From: Mesaphorura yosii
Lineage: Eukaryota > Arthropoda > Collembola > Poduromorpha > Tullbergiidae
Assembly: GCA_009869945.1 (NCBI GenBank)
Contig: WIXG01000131.1
Span: 62,001-126,000, forward strand
DNA length: 64,000 bases
Reading direction: 5' to 3'
Below are positions 12,882-25,800 of the stretch, in pieces. Made by a program: the position numbers and the translations under genes. A model generated the notes under the pieces. That model had not been told where the DNA came from and made no database searches. It worked only from the letters and a program-made list of their open reading frames with translations. Position 1 is the stretch's first letter, and every line of letters starts with the position of its first letter.

Positions 12882-13034
12882 ACCCTGCAATGAACCCCCC
12901 TACCTGAGCTAAAAATAGCCCAAGGGGCCACCCCGCAATGAACTCCCCCTCATCAGCTTTCCCCCTATTTTATTAGGCTCACTCCTATTCTAATAGGTCT
13001 ATCATTCTGCACTGCTGCTAGAATGATCATCGAA
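12882..13034. repeat. Short direct repeats and palindromes, possible decayed element
   Basis: A C-rich unit around GCAATGAAC occurs at 12882-12901 and again at 12930-12950. Two small palindromes follow: CCTATT-CT-AATAGG near 12985-13000, and ATCATTCT/AGAATGAT with an 11-nt loop near 13002-13030. No clear terminal repeats or target duplication were found. Confidence 0.25.
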
Positions 13035-13489
13035 TTAGCCCAGTTCTGATTCAAGTAATCCAACCACAGTCCAGGAGCAACTCAATGATTGATCGATTGG
13101 TCCAATTTTCAATTTTATAATGAACAGCTCAACCGCAAACTTGAAAGGTACAAAGGAGTTGGGCATGGGCTAGTTTCGGCTTCGCTACACCTGAAAATAA
13201 GCGCGTGAAAAACTGGTTCAAAATAGAATAACACAAAAATTGGCGAGAAAGTACGTAGTTGAAGAATTAGTGATTAGTTTCTAGTGTAGAATTCTTCAAA
13301 TGCCAACGCTAATAAATATCGGGCTGACACGGCGCTGAATTAATGTGACATTTATCATTGCCTAAAACCCCAAGCGACTTGGTGAAATCTGGAGTGAGGA
13401 AATAATGCAAAAACAAACGTGAGAAGTTGGATACAATAAATTTGCATAATTTACATTTGCAAAAGGAAGACAGCAGGCACCGCTGAAGA

Positions 13490-16400
13490 ATGAAGGCGGC
13501 AACACAGGGCACATCATCAAAACTTTGCAAATTAATCCAGCATGTGAAGACCCAACCGAAAAACTATGCCGGTTAGTCATCTGGGTCCATCAACAATTAT
13601 GTTTGATAAAATGATTGCACGACAAAAACTAGTGCTAATCTTTGTTTTGTATATCCGCCGTTAGGAGAAGACATTGCGTTATGCCCGAGAGACTTTCCAT
13701 TCATAGTGGAGAATGACGTTGTGGAGATTTACAATCCTGAAGATGACAGTCCTCGACTTCTCCTTCGGATTACGAAGACCAGTCTCCGGGATGACTTCAC
13801 TCACAAAGGTATGCCAATCAAGTAAAGTCAATCTTTCACTATATTTTATATTTATGAATATAAAAATATAATTTCCAATTTTCCAGACGCGATCAGTATC
13901 GAACAGTCCATTGCTGCTCAGTTTCAGTTGAAAAATTTTCCAGATGTCATCATCAATAAGGTGGATGAGAGCACAGTTGAGTTAGACTCATTAGAACTGA
14001 CATTTAAGGATCAGTACCTTGGAAGGAGTGAAATGTGGCGGCTTAAGAATAGTTTGGTACGTCCGTCTCCAAAGTAACAGAATCAAAATGAATTAATAGA
14101 CATTATTTTCGTTGATAATTATCTAATTCTCTAGGTTCATGCCTGCATTTACTTGAATAAGAAAATAGAGTTTGCGTGCTCGACAATTCGATGTACCGTT
14201 TATGAAATGTGGTTACATGGAAATAAAGTGTCCAGCGGAGTAGTCACGCCTGCCACTAAAGTAAGTACTGATAGACAGCATTACATATCGATCTAGCGAT
14301 GCATTTCAACGTTTCCAAAGATTGTATTCAGGTCGTCCTCCAGCATGGTGTATTTATTCATTCAAATGAGTTCGGAAATGTGGGACTTTGATATTTACGG
14401 GGATCTCTATTTTGAAAAAGCAGTGAATGGGTTTCTAGCGGAGCTGTTCGCAAAATGGAAGGTATTATTATCACGCTAGTTTTTCCTAGTTACTAAAACC
14501 ATTCATGACGCGTATGATCCTGAATTTTTAGAAAAACGGCAGCAATCACGAAGTAACAATCGTCCTCTTTTCTCGTTTGTACTATCAAGCCAACAGTTTG
14601 GAGCAGTTTTCTGACAGTCTACGACAATGCCTCCAGACGGATTATAAAGGCAGATTTTACGAAGACTATTACAGGTAATTAGTAACTAATGATAGTAATC
14701 GCATCTTGCACTAACAATAGTGTTAATATTCACGCCAATTTTGCAGAGTCGCTGTACAGAACGAGAAATACGAGGACTGGGGAAGTGTACTCACTCATTT
14801 GAAGCATTTGTTTGTGGAGTACCAGGGTTCAATCCTTAATGCTCATTTAAAAGACAATTCAGAGGGAAGGAATCCACGGGCGTACATTTCATCTGCCGCC
14901 CAAGGAAACGTCCTGGAAGTTCTCAATATGTCGTTGAATGTATTCGAGAAGCACTATCTTGACCGAAGTTTGGACCGGACGGGCCAGTTGTCTGTTGTAA
15001 TAACTCCTGGTGTCGGTGTCTTTGAAGTGGATCGGGAGCTCAGCAATTTGACCATGCAGAGAGTCATTGATAATGGAGTTGGAAGCGACTTGGTTTGTGT
15101 TGGAGAACAACCCTTGCACGCGGTGCCACTATTAAAGGTAAACTGAAGGTCGTAGTGTTATCTCTTAAGTTGCTCTTAAATCTTGTGAATTTCGGTTTCG
15201 TTTCAGTTCCACAACAAGAATACGAGCCCACACGCGGAAGACTACAGCATGCCTCATTGGATAAATCAGAGGTTAGCTCTGAAACTGGTCAATTTAGTAG
15301 GGCTTAAGATTTTAATACATTTTTTTCTTCAGTTTTTACTCGAGCAACAAGAAAGTCGGATATTCCTCCTACATTCCACGAATTAAACTCCCCACGCGCT
15401 CCTTAAGAAGAAGTAGCTTGAACAAGACACTGGGCTGGGATTCCACCAACGGTTGCGGAGAATCGCATTACCCAGTTCCAAAACCCAAGCAGAACCAAGT
15501 AGACACATACTGGCCAAATTCAGTGTACGACTTTGACGACTACGATGCCAAAGTGTTTCAGCTTCCAAATGTTCAGTCACTTCCACGAAGGAATTTGCAC
15601 AAGAAGAGAACGACCACCTTGTCAGAACTGTGCCTCGCAAAGGCGTTTCACAGACAGAATTCAGAGCCTGAAATATTTCAAGGGGGCAGCGACTTTAACA
15701 GCACGCTCGGCAACACGTCGCTCAGCAGCAGTGTTGAGAAGTCCAGCATGGGCAATCCTCTTACATCCACTCCTGCCATCACCATTCCCAGTAGGGCGTT
15801 GCGTGCTCGTGACCAAATGTACTCTTCGTCATTTGGCACTTTAAATTTTGAAAGTGAGTTACCTATTTTGGTATTGGTCGAAGTCTAGTGAATACGTAAG
15901 ATGAATTGTCTGTTGTAGTGAAATCGAAAAACACAACTAAAAAAGGGAAATGGTATTACGACGACCTCAGTGCTCAAAGTCTGTGCAAGAATGCCTCGTT
16001 TGGGTACACCAGTCATGGAGGGTCACCGAAAGAAGACAAAACTGTCTTCACCAGACATTCCGATTCTCGCCTTCCTTCTCGAGCCTTAATCAATCCATTC
16101 GATCCTTCCCATGCTGTGATCAAGCTGACTTCCAATCGAAGAAGGTGGACGCACATATTCCCACGGGGTCCAAGTGGGGTACGATGGATTGTCTAGTAGT
16201 CACCTCGTAATGTGTTTTTAATAACTATGTGCTGTGGTTTTCTTGTTTCAGGTTCTTATTCAGCAGCATCATTTTCAGTCAAATTACCCAAAATTGGAAA
16301 TCGTCCATGAAAGCGTCGATGCACCTGAAAGTCCAAAATCGAGTGATGGTATGATGGAAGTTTATCCAACTCTATATTGTCCCATTTAGTTAGGAGTACC

Positions 16401-19400
16401 TCACCCCTAATATTTATTTAACACTAGGTACCGGAAGTATACGAAGCGGAAACGGGAGGCAATCCGTTCCAAGGCAGGGTTCTTCCGAAGGAACTTCGGG
16501 GAAACAGAAGTTGACACTTCTGTGGGGTGCTACAGGAGAACAAGAATGGTCGTGTGCACTTCAGACTGGTACGGTTGAAGTGCAGACGCAGGAAGTTGCA
16601 TCTTCATTTTACATTTAACTATTTCTCTATAGGCGTGGATTGGAAGTCACTGACTATACCTGCTTGTCTACCGATAACTACAGACTACTTTCCGGACGAG
16701 AAAAGCTTGCAAGTCGATTACGTCGTGTCTGACTACAACCTGCTGCCTGACCTCAATACTGACTACTTGCAGCAAAAGTCAATTTACAGGAGCCCACTCA
16801 CCCCGAACGAAGTCTTCCAAGAACTTGTATCCCAAAGACTAGCACAAGGATTTCAACTTATAATTAAATCTAGCCCTGCCAGTAGCAAAACGGAGAAAAC
16901 TCCGCCAAAATTTCCTCCTCAATTCCTAAACACTTCTGTTAGCAGATCGAACGTATTCGTTTCAAATGAGAAGGAAAAGGAAGAATACTTTCTAAGTATT
17001 GGTCGAGTATTCCACAAAATATCGCTTGATGGGTCCACTATCAATGTCACCAGATACCGACCTAGGTGAAACAACGTGAACTCTAATTTATCATTCTCTA
17101 TTTGCCCAAAAATTAAAGTCTTTGGTTTTTCTTTGTAGATTCGCCTACCCGTCTATAAAAATTCATTATCGATACCAATTTCATGGACCAAGCAACTCCG
17201 GATACGAAATATCATGTGCAAACTTCAATACAGAAAAATTGGAAAATTATAATTGGAATTATTTGGATCATTATATTTGCACACGGGGTGATCGAGACTT
17301 TGTACTAATGGAGGTATTGGCTTCTGCATTTGGAATGGAACAAGGACAAGTTAAGACAATTGTCGTTTTTCTGTAAAAGGCTTTGAAATTCTGGCGATTT
17401 CGGATGATGCTTTTACCGTCTTTCCAAGCACCGTCAAAGAAGGTCCATGAAGGCACGGAGAACTTGAACGTGTACACACCAATGAGCATGGAAGACAAAT
17501 GCAACCTGGTCGATTCATTTCTGAAGTTTGTCGAAGTATCCGTCAATCGGAGAATTCGGAGACCCAACTCGTCTGGCAGAAAGGTGAACAGGAAAAGTTT
17601 AGCTTTGAATAATGCACGAAGACACATTTGCGATCTATATTATAATCTTAGGTTTTCGGGCTTGCAAAGCCAATAAATCCGCTTGGAATTCGTGAAAGGC
17701 TCGGAAGTAACAGAGTTGAACGAAGGTAAGCACGTTGAAGCCGAGGTCTATTTAAATATAACAGAAATTAAGACTAAATAAAAACTTCCAGGCCAGCTAT
17801 AAAGACTGGAGCGCCAAGTGTAAAAACAGAAGGTGAAGCCCCTCAAAGCGAGAATTTTCACTCGGAAACCGCAGTTGAGGCAGGCTCAGAAGGAACGCCT
17901 CAGTCTCAAGAGAAGCAAGACGACGAAGGAGGCTACAGACTTGCCTCCGATGCTTCAATACAAACGATTGCGGACGCTCTTCGCATGCCAAGTTCAGGCT
18001 TGTCCTTTGTAAAATGTAAGTATTTCGTAAATCGTACTTTGGATTCTTGACTGTTGAAGTTAAAGACTTGATTGTGCAGGCGACGATTTGCCAAAGTTCA
18101 CGTTCGTTAGCTCGGATGCAGTTTTATGGTTAATGACCAACATGGATGGAATAGAGTCTGAGGCCATGGCTGCTCAAAAGTTTGAGGTACGACGCTTATT
18201 CGAATCACTGGTTGAAATGATAATTTGAGTCTTTTTGTACAATTTTACATTTCTTCTGTAGGAAATGTTAAACCAGCGTCAGATCTGCCATGCATCTGGA
18301 AATATGAAACACCCTTTCATAGTTGGATTCTACCTCTATTATTTTCCTTTCGGTAAAACATGCATCTGTTCATGACATAAAATTTAATTTCCATGCGAAA
18401 CTAATGAGAACCGTAACTTTCAGAAACATCTGGCCCAAAACCAGAAGAGGATTTGGAGGCATTTCAGAACGAATGGATGGAAGTGAAAATTGACCATGAC
18501 CGCATCAAGCCACCGGAAACTCCGCCTCACTGGACCAGCGAAGTTTTGGATCAGGCCTCTAGCAGGAACAAGTCTAAGGCGGAATCGAGCTACTGTCAAG
18601 TATACGTTGACGTTGATGTTGGAAAGAAGAGCGATCGTCAAGAGTGGGCGCATTTGCGTTATCAACCAGTCTATCGACCTGATGAAGCGTTTGAAATTGT
18701 TGTTCAATGGGTTCAAGCAACAGGTTCTATCATAACTGAATTGGTAATAACAAGGACAGGCATCGAACTCGACACATTTCTTCTTGAACGTGCCAAAAAT
18801 TTTTATTTTAAATTTCAGGTGCAATCGTGGTTTCGCAAGGCGCAGCAATGTAATCTTCAACTCACGCCGATTCCCAATGATCCGTTCGCCTTTCTATCAT
18901 CAGCAAAGTCGGACTCTCTTCGTGGGCCCATTTTCGTTCCATTGAATATTGACAGTCTGATGGGACGACGCAGCTATCTGTTCGAAGGTATGACTGAGAA
19001 ACTCAAGGAATGTTCCTGAATTAAATGACTTTGTATTCATGTCCGTAGAGTTTCCAGAGGACACTTGGGACGAGCGCTTGCTACTTTTCCAGCACGAAAT
19101 TGTGCAGCACTTTGCGTTTATTAGCATGGCAAACATGGACTCGGAGAGTGGTTGCAGAAGCAAAGACCGTCATTATATTCATGCCAGTGGGAACATGTTT
19201 ATACTGATTCGGTCCCGAGATGCATCGATGCAGGTATGGCTGAGCGCGGTGGCACGCTCCGTTTGAGTTTAATCTCTTTATTTTCAAACAGAGTAGCTTT
19301 CGCTACTTAAAAATAAGGTAAAGATAAATCTAAATATTACAGGACAGGTTGAAAATAATCACAAGAATTGTAATTCATTTCGTTCTCTAGTATCTAATAA

Positions 19401-19925
19401 TATGTATAAATTCAAAGTTCACATCGGAATGCAAGATTTACATGAACTGCTCCCAAGGAAGCTAAAATACACTCAACATATATTGATATCCTTTTGTAGG
19501 GATTACACATCAAGGAGTCTCCGCATAAGAGTCAAAGATTCAACGAATCTCCAGTAGCAAATTCTCAAGACAATTACATTACTCGTCACGTATCTGGAAA
19601 GAACCGAGACCTGATTCAAGAAGAACGGGTAAGTGTTAAAGACGTCAGAAGTGTTAATTATTAACAAATTAATTAACAAATATAAACACGTTTCTAATCG
19701 TAAATGACACTTTGGCTTTTATATTTTCATTACTTGCTGGGACAGATTGGCTTCCTTTGGTCGTGGAATTACATGATCAGCAAAAGGTGGAAAACTTCAT
19801 CCACTCATGCCCTGGGTGACGACTCTTTCACACTCAAACTACTCAAAGACTTCACCTGCTTCTGTGATAACCAAAACAACCGCCTGATGAAATTCTGGGA
19901 AACCAAAGTGTCCGACAATAGTTAA
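13490..19925 (+). CDS. DEPDC5: DEPDC5/Iml1, GATOR1 subunit restraining TORC1
   Basis: Subunit of GATOR1, the GTPase-activating complex for Rag GTPases that shuts off TORC1 when amino acids are scarce; acts at the lysosome. Exons: 13490-13571, 13665-13808, 13887-14056, 14135-14260, 14321-14461, 14532-14674, 14747-15137, 15207-15271, 15333-15853, 15919-16178, 16252-16348, 16428-16568, 16633-17065, 17139-17313, 17380-17583, 17652-17725, 17792-18015, 18080-18186, 18262-18352, 18424-18743, 18819-18987, 19049-19233, 19500-19628, 19746-19925. All phases agree and give 1,523 residues, close to the human protein (about 1,600). Family blocks: [99 protein letters not shown], then the DEP domain ([12 protein letters not shown]) and a conserved C-terminal domain (RLMKFWET). 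The short first exon ([10 protein letters not shown]) is the least certain. Confidence 0.93.
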
Positions 19926-20246
19926 GACGTTAAGAGGAAGCTGCTTTCAGCTTATCAAGTTGGTGTTCATGTGTTCGTGTGCCACAAAGATTAGAGTTCT
20001 GTTGAAGAATGACCTTCTGGAGGTACATTTAAAAGTCACAAAATACTTACAAGTAGAGTCTACGTATCTTCAACTACGCCAAGAATTCTGCACTAGGCAG
20101 GGAAATTATTACTAAGATCATGTAGGACAATTATAGCTTATTAAACGACTGATTGTACTCAATCTTAAAATTATTACTTTTTAAAACTTGACTCTACTAC
20201 TGCCGTCCTACACTTTCACCAACCCGACTCGACCCACTACTCGCCT
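19926..20246. other. Tail-to-t tail spacer DEPDC5 / ERK
   Basis: About 320 bp between the stop codons of two convergent genes. It must carry both 3' untranslated regions and poly(A) sites. No AATAAA hexamer was noted; variant signals may be used. Confidence 0.5.
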
Positions 20247-21645
20247 TTACATATTCAGCTTCCCAAGCTGGATGTCCATTTTGTCCTTGAATAGCACTGT
20301 TTCGTCAAAGATCATCTCTTTCAACTTTTCTTTCGGCAAATCGTCATATTCCATGTCCAACTTAAATGGCTCCTCTGCCACGGGCTGTGAAAGAATGAAG
20401 CAATTAGTTCACAGTCCGAATTTAGAATTTATGGAATCAGACAACTTACCTCGTCAGCCGGGTCGTAGTATTGTTCTAAGTACGGGTGGGCTAATGCTTG
20501 TTCGACTTCAATTCTTTTGTGCGGATTGAACGTGAGCATTTTATCCAACAAATCCAGTGCCTTTGGATCAGCGTCCGAATAAAGTTTATGCCACGGGACC
20601 TTCGGCTTGTACGGGAGTGATTGCAGGTAACTCCTCGCCTTCTCGTTTATAATACAGTGCAGGTCTTCCTGCGATGGTGTTCCCAGTACACCCAAAATGT
20701 GGTTCAGCTGATCCAAATAGTGCTTCCCGGGAAATATTGGTCGATTTGACAGCATTTCTGCGAGAATACAACCGACTGACCAAATGTCGATGGATTTTGT
20801 GTACCCTTTGGAATTCAGCATGATTTCTGGTGCCCTGTACCATCTTGTGGCCACATACTCCGTCAGGAATCCAGTGTGGTCGTGATCCGGATCGGCCACT
20901 CTTGCTAACCCGAAGTCGCAAATCTGTTACACGAAAAGGAATTACACCACTCTTTTTAAACGAGCTCTGGGCATGCCATCGTGAGTTATTAAATTGTCTT
21001 ACTTTGAGATCGCACGTAGTGTTAAGAAGTAAATTACTGGGCTTTAAATCTCTATGAAGCACGTTTGCAGAGTGAATGTATTTGAGACCTCTCAAAATTT
21101 GATACAGGAAGTAGCATATATGGTCATTGCTCAACTTCTGGGTTTTCAGGAGCTTGTACAAGTCCGTTTCCATCAAACACTGGACAATGTAAACATCCCG
21201 CATCTGGTCAATTGTTGCCGATCGTAAGATATCTCGAATATCGATAATCTACAGAACATTAACATACACATTTAGCTTATATCAAAGAATACTAGGACCA
21301 ACGAGCAAAATTAGCAAAATATTCACGTACGTTTTCGTGCTTGAATCTGGTAAGTATTTTAATTTCTCGCAGTGTTCTTTGACAGTATGTTTGATGCTCA
21401 AACGGCGATATCTTTTTGATGGCCACCTTTGTCTTGGTCAAGTTGTCGTAGGCGGATCTGGAACCAGCAAAATACATTCTTTATCATTTAATGGACAGCT
21501 TCAATCATATATTAGAAGTATTTGTAGATGGTTTTACTTACACCACCATTCCATATGCACCTTCTCCAATGTATGCTAGATTTATGTATCTCGGGCCGAC
21601 CTCAAAAGGTTGCCCATTAACAATTTCGGCCCCGTTTCCAGCCAT
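20247..21645 (-). CDS. rl: ERK-type MAP kinase (rolled / MAPK1)
   Basis: Proline-directed Ser/Thr kinase at the end of the Ras-Raf-MEK cascade; acts in cytoplasm and nucleus. Exons: 21542-21645, 21331-21457, 21003-21248, 20450-20923, 20247-20384; all phases fit, total 362 residues, the usual ERK length. Seen in order: glycine loop (GEGAYGMV), catalytic lysine (VAIKKI), HRDLKPSN catalytic loop, DFG, the activation motif TEY in [16 protein letters not shown], the MAPK insert, and the common-docking acidic patch near the C terminus (YYDPADEP). The start ATG (21643-21645) gives the family's short leader [12 protein letters not shown]. Nothing is missing. Convergent with DEPDC5. Confidence 0.97.
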
Positions 21646-22808
21646 TATTACTTTTTCTTGTGCGTTCGGTTAGAATATTCACCAAAATGAAATGGTATCA
21701 AGGACCACTCGTTGAATCACATTTGTACAAAAGAGCGACCAGCACTTAGAATAAAGAGTTATTTGCTTAGAGCCTTTCATGAAAGCGAAACACGCTCACG
21801 ATAGGCAAGACACTGACACACACAAAAGAGCAGGCAAGAATCACAAAGTGACTTACCGACAAACAATTTATTGAAAATTAACACAGATTTAACATGCAAC
21901 TTTAACACACTAAAACACAAAGCATCAACATCAAGATCAGGACTCCAGAATAAATTGAATTAACTGTGTGATGTGCTGTGCGCTGTGGCTAGCTCTTATC
22001 CTGCTGATGTTTGTGTTTTAATGATTTTTCAATGTGTCCTTTCGTGTATTCAACGCTGTATGCTCGCTTGGCTGTTTGCTCAGAGCACAGAAGTAAAGGG
22101 TAAATTGGTGATAGGATGATGTATACACTTTTACACTACAAAGGATTGGGTTGCACGTTTATTTGCATAACAATACCACCACTTGTCTGCGAGCTTGCCT
22201 ATCCGAGTCGACCACGGGCTTGCGCGTGTAGAACAGGTAGAGAAAGCTTGCTGATAGCTGCGGCTCAGGTTCATCTAGTCCCCAGTCTCACAGAAAGCGA
22301 GAGTCCAACGCAGACTGGCTCTCGTGTAGGAGCTGACAGATCGGGCAGCAGCAGGGAGACGAACCTGCGAGAGCAGCACACGCTAGAACACAAAGCTAGG
22401 GCTAGAACCGTGATCGTGGTCGCGGTGTGGATGTGGATGAGAGTAATGACGAGAGGGATTGACAGGTAACCCTGGAAAAGTATGCCAATGACAACTGATA
22501 AAGATGTACTCAACTCACAGCCTCAACGAAGAATGCAATGAATATGAAATGATATGATTTCATTTAACCCTGAGAACTTGCAATTTCATTGAATAAGGGC
22601 AATATTCACCTATCGAGATGAATCAATGGAAGCATTTCAATTTTCAAGTCAGTTTTATTCTTGCATTGTACTTTGATTGAGTAAAGAGCATTCAACATCA
22701 TTGCGATTCAATTTTAGTTGCATAAAGTATAAATAGTTTTAAAATTAAATGGATGTATGCCACAATACTGAGAAGCTGCGCATGGTCTCAGGGTGGCTCG
22801 ACGTTCGA
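21646..22808. other. Intergenic region upstream of ERK and downstream of CLIP-190
   Basis: It should contain the ERK promoter and any 5' untranslated exon, plus the 3' untranslated part of the CLIP gene, which lies on the same strand. A plus-strand ORF at 22116-22469 has no recognisable features and is probably chance. No RNA gene or repeat was seen. Confidence 0.5.
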
Positions 22809-25800
22809 TTAAAATGTTTCGCCATCATCGCAATCAGAAGTCCAGTGACCGAATACTGCAATAAGAAAATGACATACATTATTCGATCATGCATTATTCA
22901 CGAGCGACGAGCCTCATCGTCCTTACAAAAATTACAGTTAACATCAGCATACCTTCACAAGCATCGCAGTATGGCCGCTCGCTTCCACGCACGGCTCCGT
23001 GCTTGCTGTTTTGATCTGGTTCACTAGCTTGCACCGGACAATCTTCTGTCTCATGAACGTCAAACTCCTCACAGATATCACAATACATGCGAACGGTTTT
23101 CTTGGACTTTTCTTCCATTTTAACGTTACTGCAAAAAAGAACATAGAAGAAGATGTAAACACGCACGTAAAATTGTTCGCGATAAGTTTCGTTTTCCATA
23201 TGAATTCATCCGTCTTGGTGTCACGCACCTATTTGCATCAGGAACCTGACCACCGGAAAGAAACACTGCTAATTTCTCGTTCAGCTTTTGCTTTTCGTTT
23301 TGTAGATCCACGATTATTGAGTTCAGGAAGTTGATATGAGCTTCATTGTTCGCGGTTGAAGACGGGTCGGCATTGCCTACAGCACGCAAAGAATCTCGTG
23401 AGCAATTGATTTGAAGCATTCAAAAGAGTAGCTTTTCATACCTGCAGGTTCTTTTGTGTTTTTTAAGCTAAGATTGCTGATTTCCTTGTTTAGTCCTGCG
23501 ATAATCTCCTCGCTTTGTCTCTGACTAGACTCCATTTTGTGTAAAGCGTTGACAGCCTCAGCTTGGGACTGCGACAAACCTATTTTCAACGAATATATAC
23601 ATAGTAGTGCTTATTGCGCGAAATCGAATCAAAACCTTTTCATTTATTAGAAACTTGCGTGAGATCTCAACTTGATGGGCTTCAGCCAAGGCACTTTCCC
23701 GAGATTTTGAGGTCTCCACCTCCTTCGTCAGATTCTTATTGAGCGTTGTGAGCGACTCTAATTCTTTCTGAATAACCTCCAACTGGGCTTTCTGTTCTTT
23801 GCATGTTTGTTCTGACTTTTCGTTTTTAGACTTAGCAGCGTGCTGTTCGGACACAAGTTTTTCAATTTGTGTGTCCTTATTCGCAATAAGATCTTCTAAG
23901 CGATTAATGGTTTGCACATTCTTCTTCTCCATTTCCGAAGCGTCAAGGGCGTGCTGCTGTGAACTGTTTTCGTACCGCACGCAATTCTCATTCGCGATAT
24001 TCAACATCTGATTAAGTTTTTCGATTTCCGCATTTTTCATGTCCATCTTTTCACCTAGCTTTTGACTGAATTCAACTTCGGTTTTCGCGATCTCTCCTTT
24101 CAGTAATGTTATTTCAGATTCTTGTTCCGCGATGCGATTCAGTTGAGACTGGAAATTTATCTGAGTCTCATCATTGGCTTTCTTGAGGTTTTTATTGTCA
24201 CGATCGCAAGACTCAAGTTCTCTCTGGAGTTTCTGTACTTCAACTACTGAAGCAATGTGACCTAGCAGACAAAATTTCGGCCTTGTACATGAAGCCAATA
24301 CCATGAATATCCTGTGCGCTTACCTTCCTCGTTCTTGCGAAAGAGTTCATTCAGGCGAACTAATTCAGCCGCTTTCGCTTCCAGTTGCTGTTGAAGTTTG
24401 TTTTTCTCCTCAACCGATGACTTGAGCTCCGTTTCAGTGTTAACCTTGAGGTGTTCCATCTCTGCTAACAATGTCTCAATCTTGTTCTGACTCGATGAAA
24501 TCGTTTCACTCATTCGCGTTTCATTCTGGTACAGTTTATCCTTTTCTTCAATCGCTGATTTAAGCTTCTGCTCAATTTGAACCTTGATGAGGTCCATCTC
24601 TGCCTTCTCCGCCAACAATGTCTCGATTCTCTTCTCACTCGATTGAATTCTTTCATTCAGTTCCTTTTCCTCCTTTTCTTTGGATTGCATCACTGAAATG
24701 TTTTTTTGACAATCGGTTTTCAATGACTCGATTTCATCTGCGAGCGATTCCAGTTTCTTATTCTTAGAGGCAACTTCTTTATTAAGCTGATTGATGACTT
24801 CTTTTGTTTTGGCCTCAATTTGAGATGTGGTACCTTCAGACTCAATTTTAGCCTGCTGCAGCATGTTTTCTACCATGACTACCTTCTCCTCAGATTTTTG
24901 CAAAGTTTTGGTCAATTTTTCTATTTCAATTTTGTAAGCATCAACTTGTTCCATGGCTTTGTGGTTGGTAGAAGTCTCTGCCTCCAACTCAGATTGCAAT
25001 TTGCTGAATTGAATCTGGGACTCGCTTAGAGCTTTCTTCATCTGTTCCAATTCGAGTCCGTGTTGTTTTTCCATCTCCGAAACTTCAGCCTTCACCTTCT
25101 CAGATGTTGATTTTGCGCTGTCCTCTGCAATTCGAAGGGCTTCAGTGAGTGCAGTGATTTTCGCGTTCAAGTCCTTCACAAGTGTGTCAGTTGCCAGTCG
25201 TCCATCCTTCAACTCTTCGGTTAACAATTTTTTCGAACTCTCGAGTTCTCGGTTTGTTTCTTCGAGATGGACTTTCTGATCATTTGCCGAAATCAATTCG
25301 GATTCCAGAGATTGTCTTTTCGCATTTGCTTCGTCGATTAGTTTAGTGAGCTTCTTAATTTCATTCTCCGCATCTGAAGTTCGGCTTGAGCTGGACAAGG
25401 ATTCAGATTGTGCTTTTTGTAAGGAAGACTGAAGGGTTGATATGTCTGCGTTTTTCGCATTAAGCTCTGCCCGGAGGCTTTCTAGATCCTGATTCAGCTT
25501 CTCATTTAGTTTCACGATAGAATCCAATCGAACTCGCATTTCCTCCGTTGCAGAGCCGTTTGCTGAGCTGACGCTTTCGTTAGCGGTCTTTACTTGAGCC
25601 AATTCTTGTTTACATGCGTCGAACTGAGATTGCAATTCAGCCCTGGTAATTTTGTCCTCTTCGCTTGTGAAAAGTAAATCGTCATATTTTCGCTGAAATT
25701 CCTCCAAATTGTTTTTTAGCGATTCGTTTTCTAGTTTGATAGCTTCAAGTTGAGCTTGTTTGGCAGTATTCTGCTTGAGAGCGTCGTCATCAGCCTAGAA

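Larger units (their letters stand above)
11345..13489. other. Divergent intergenic region, XBP1 / DEPDC5
   Basis: About 2.1 kb between two head-to-head genes; it should hold both promoters and a 5' untranslated exon of XBP1. Apart from the ERSE-like site and a small repeat-like patch at 12.88-13.03 kb, nothing was recognised. Confidence 0.5.

Noticed and set aside
22116..22469. 117-codon plus-strand ORF upstream of ERK
   Set aside because: No family similarity; composition suggests 5' untranslated or promoter sequence of the ERK gene.
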